Positions 61,909 to 64,000 of a stretch of 64,000 bases of DNA are shown here, piece after piece. The stretch spans positions 186,001-250,000 of the forward strand of contig CAWCLK010000008.1 in NCBI GenBank assembly GCA_963796225.1, given 5' to 3'. Both the position numbers and the translations under genes were made by a program. Numbering within the stretch: the first letter of the stretch is position 1; each line of letters opens with the position of its first letter. The stretch comes from CAWCLK01 sp963796225 (GTDB taxonomy: Bacteria > Actinomycetota > Nitriliruptoria > Nitriliruptorales > Nitriliruptoraceae). The notes beneath the pieces are model-generated. The model searched no databases and was not told where the DNA came from. It was given only the letters and a program-made list of their open reading frames with translations.

Positions 61909-62823
61909 TCAGGCGGCCCGGTAGCGGGCGGTCTCGCCCTCGCCCATGCGCAGCACGGTCCCGGCCGAGTACAGCCGGTCGAGGGCTTCCTGGGCGACCT
62001 CGGCGTCCAGGCCCAGCGACGACGCGATCGACCCGGCGGTGGCCACGCCCTGCGCCCGCAGCTCGGACAGCAGTGCCTCGTCGTCGGCGGCCTCGGACCC
62101 CTCCCCCGCGGCCAGCCGCCAGGCGAGCGCGGCCGCCTCGGACATCAGCCGTTCCAGCACCTCGGAGTCCTCGAACCCGGGCGGCGGGCCGAGGCGTTCG
62201 AAGACCGTGCTGACGTCCGGCACGGGGACGGGGTGGACGTCGATGCCCTCGAGGTCCCCGCGGGCGTGCAGGGGGTCGGACAGGTCGAGGTCGTCGCCCT
62301 CGTCGGCGGCCCGGCGGGTGCCGCGGGCGCTGCGGAGCGCGTCCAGCAGGTCATCGACGGACCGGCCGCGGATGCGCAGCAGCCGGGGCGGGTCGCGGTC
62401 GATGGCGGTCGCGATCGCGTGGTGGGTGGCGGCCTCGTGGCGGCAGGGCCGGGCCTCGCTGCACGTGCAGTGGCCGGCCAGCTGCTCAGGGAACAGCAGG
62501 TCGTCCTCGAGCAGGACCGTGGGCAGGCGCCCCTGCAGCAGGGCCGCGGTGTGCCGAAGCTCGCGGCCCGAGCGGGCCACCACCTCGTCCCAGGCACCGT
62601 CGTCGAGCACCGGGACCTCGAGGGTCACGTCGTGGGACCGCCCGCGACCATCCGGCACGCGCAGGGTGATCTGGCCCGGCGTGATCTGCATCACGTCGAC
62701 CAGCCGCCCCGCGCCGGCGCGGCCCTTCTCGAGGCGGTGGCGAGCGGCCGCGGAGCCCCCGGCGGCCGCCGCCATCCAGCGGTCCCCGAGGGTGCGGGTG
62801 GGAGTGTCCGAGGACGTGCTCAT
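61909..62823 (-). CDS. SWIM zinc-finger protein
   Basis: A 304-residue protein. The SWIM finger is GHCTCSEARPCRHEAATHHA (Cys-X-Cys...Cys-X-His) at about residues 120-140. An N-terminal helix (GDRWMAAAAGGSAAARHRLE) precedes it, and the C-terminal part (EALLSELRAQGVATAGSIAS, TVLRMGEGETARYRAA) looks like a winged helix. SWIM proteins bind DNA or act with helicases. The ATG overlaps the SNF2 stop (ATGA), so the two are made together, a pairing seen in many Actinobacteria. Confidence 0.9.
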   Translation of the reverse strand: MSTSSDTPTRTLGDRWMAAAAGGSAAARHRLEKGRAGAGRLVDVMQITPGQITLRVPDGRGRSHDVTLEVPVLDDGAWDEVVARSGRELRHTAALLQGRLPTVLLEDDLLFPEQLAGHCTCSEARPCRHEAATHHAIATAIDRDPPRLLRIRGRSVDDLLDALRSARGTRRAADEGDDLDLSDPLHARGDLEGIDVHPVPVPDVSTVFERLGPPPGFEDSEVLERLMSEAAALAWRLAAGEGSEAADDEALLSELRAQGVATAGSIASSLGLDAEVAQEALDRLYSAGTVLRMGEGETARYRAA

Positions 62824-64000
62824 GCCGCGTCCTCGTCGTCCTCGACGTCGTCGGAGGACAGGGCCACGAGCTCGCGCAGGTCCTCGTCGTCGAGCTCGGT
62901 GATCCAGGTCTCGCCCTCGCCGACGACGGCGTCGGCCAGGGCGCGCTTGCGCTCGAGCAGGTCGGCGATGCGTTCCTCGATCGTGCCGGAGGTGACCAGC
63001 CGGTGGACGGTCACGGGGCGGGTCTGGCCGATCCGGTGGACACGGTCGGTGGCCTGGTCCTCGACGGCCGGGTTCCACCACCGGTCGTAGTGGATGACCT
63101 CGGTGGCGCGGGTGAGGTTGAGGCCGGTGCCGCCGGCGCGCAGCGAGACGAGCAGGATCGGCGGGGCGTCCTCGGCCTCCTGGAACCGGTCGACCATCGC
63201 CTCGCGGGCCCCCATCGGCGTGCCGCCGTGCAGGAACGGCACCTCGGGCAGGTCGAGCTGCTCCTTGAGGTGCGCGGCGAGCAGGTCGCCCATCTCGCGG
63301 AACTGGGTGAAGACCAGGGCGTGGTCGCCGCTGGCCACGATCTCGCCGAGGATCTCCGTCGCGCGCGCCAGCTTGCCCGAGCGCCCCGTGAGCTTCCCGC
63401 CGTCCCGCACGTACTGGGCGGGGTGGTTGCAGATCTGCTTGAGCGCGGTGAGCAGCGCGAGGATGCGACCACGACGCTCGAAGGCCGTCGAGCCGAGCCC
63501 CGACTGGAACGCCTGGTCGATGGCGGCCTGGTACAGCGACGCCTGCTCGCGGGTCAGCGAGCACGCGACGGTGATCTGCTGCTTGGGCGGCAGGTCCACC
63601 GACACGTCGGGGTCGGCCTTGCGACGACGGACGACGAACGGGGCGATCAGCCGCTTGAGCCGGTCGGCCGCCTCCTCGTCCCGCCAGCGTTCGATCGGGA
63701 CGGCGAAGCGTTCGTTGAACCGCCGCTGCGACCCGAGCAGCCCCGGGTTGGTCACGTCGAGGATCGACCACAGCTCGGACAGCCGGTTCTCGATCGGCGT
63801 ACCCGTCATGGCGAACCGGCACCGTGCCTCCATCGACCGGGCGGCCTTCGCGCCCTTCGACGCGGCGTTCTTGATCTGCTGCGCCTCGTCGAACACGACG
63901 ATGTCCCAGTCCACCTGCGACAGCAGCCCCGCGTCCCGGCGCAGCAGCGCGTAGCTGGTCAGCACCGCATGGGCCGGCGGGAAGTCACGGGGCGAGCGCG
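62820..64000 (-). CDS. SNF2-family DEAD/DEAH helicase, C-terminal part
   Basis: The gene runs off the window; 393 codons are visible. Helicase motifs: AHAVLTSYALLRRD, motif II as DEAQ in DIVVFDEAQQIKNAASKGAK, FAMTGTPIENRLSELWSILD (III), ALVFTQFREMGDLLAAHLKE (IV), VSLRAGGTGLNLTRATEVIH (V) and DQATDRVHRIGQTRPVTVHR (VI). This is a Swi2/Snf2 translocase, ATP-driven on DNA. It is co-transcribed with the SWIM protein, its likely partner in repair or transcription control. Confidence 0.94.
   Translation of the reverse strand, partial: RSPRDFPPAHAVLTSYALLRRDAGLLSQVDWDIVVFDEAQQIKNAASKGAKAARSMEARCRFAMTGTPIENRLSELWSILDVTNPGLLGSQRRFNERFAVPIERWRDEEAADRLKRLIAPFVVRRRKADPDVSVDLPPKQQITVACSLTREQASLYQAAIDQAFQSGLGSTAFERRGRILALLTALKQICNHPAQYVRDGGKLTGRSGKLARATEILGEIVASGDHALVFTQFREMGDLLAAHLKEQLDLPEVPFLHGGTPMGAREAMVDRFQEAEDAPPILLVSLRAGGTGLNLTRATEVIHYDRWWNPAVEDQATDRVHRIGQTRPVTVHRLVTSGTIEERIADLLERKRALADAVVGEGETWITELDDEDLRELVALSSDDVEDDEDAA

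Overview
The window is about 73% GC, densely packed, and reads as chromosomal DNA of a high-GC actinobacterium. Support for this comes from an Actinobacteria-type ferrochelatase with Fe-S cysteines, a DUF5995 protein, a ClpN-like protein, LCP and VanW wall proteins, and frequent GTG starts with ATGA/GTGA overlaps. Many proteins are rich in Asp/Glu, which could mean a salt-adapted lineage (inference; genus not assignable). I see no tRNA, rRNA, CRISPR array, insertion sequence, phage gene or replication origin.

Layout. 1-9.7 kb: partial PIG-L deacetylase, ferrochelatase, class V aminotransferase, then a wall/phosphate group (LCP, tyrosine phosphatase, fructosamine kinase, VanW) and a possible 2OG oxygenase. 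9.7-15.3 kb: a frame-disrupted secreted metallopeptidase, a membrane diguanylate cyclase whose ribosome-binding site lies inside a 12-bp hairpin, and a fused E1 alpha/beta 2-oxoacid dehydrogenase. 15.4-20 kb: secreted serine protease; a two-gene operon of an HMG-CoA-synthase-like/DUF35 fusion and a thiolase; a ClpN/HTH protein behind two identical palindromes. 20-25 kb: a membrane peptidase/hydrolase operon and an MFS carrier. 25-33 kb: aldo/keto reductase; a coupled run of SRPBCC, SurE, acyltransferase and uridine kinase; a damaged DUF5937/ArsR regulator; malic enzyme; ankyrin protein. 34-45 kb: RDD protein with 9-residue repeats, then a nine-gene minus-strand operon read livK-livG-livF-livH-livM-acyl-CoA synthetase-TetR-ketosynthase III-SDR. 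45-52.5 kb: pseudokinase, PlsC-like acyltransferase, adenosine deaminase, aldo/keto reductase, DUF429, LigD-type polymerase. 52.5-64 kb: DUF4062-STAND-TPR ATPase, sulfotransferase/class IV aminotransferase pair, amidohydrolase, flavoprotein, FMO, SDR, methyltransferase, and a SWIM/SNF2 pair running off the end.

How genes fit together. The liv operon looks like a complete uptake and activation system for an unknown organic acid: binding protein, ABC transporter, CoA ligase, regulator and two acyl-CoA-acting enzymes. A 20-bp inverted-repeat operator upstream of livK recurs, 18/20 identical, just upstream of the neighbouring alpha/beta hydrolase, suggesting both belong to one small regulon, plausibly of the in-operon TetR protein. 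The HMGCS-DUF35/thiolase pair at 16.4-19.0 kb resembles the archaeal thiolase/HMGCS/DUF35 complex, but its HMGCS half has lost the catalytic cysteine.

Sequence quality. At least a dozen genes switch reading frame within otherwise intact protein sequence, usually in G/C-rich runs and sometimes as compensating pairs. This is most simply explained by uncorrected single-base indels in the assembly, so genes marked as frame-disrupted should not be taken as real pseudogenes without read-level checking.
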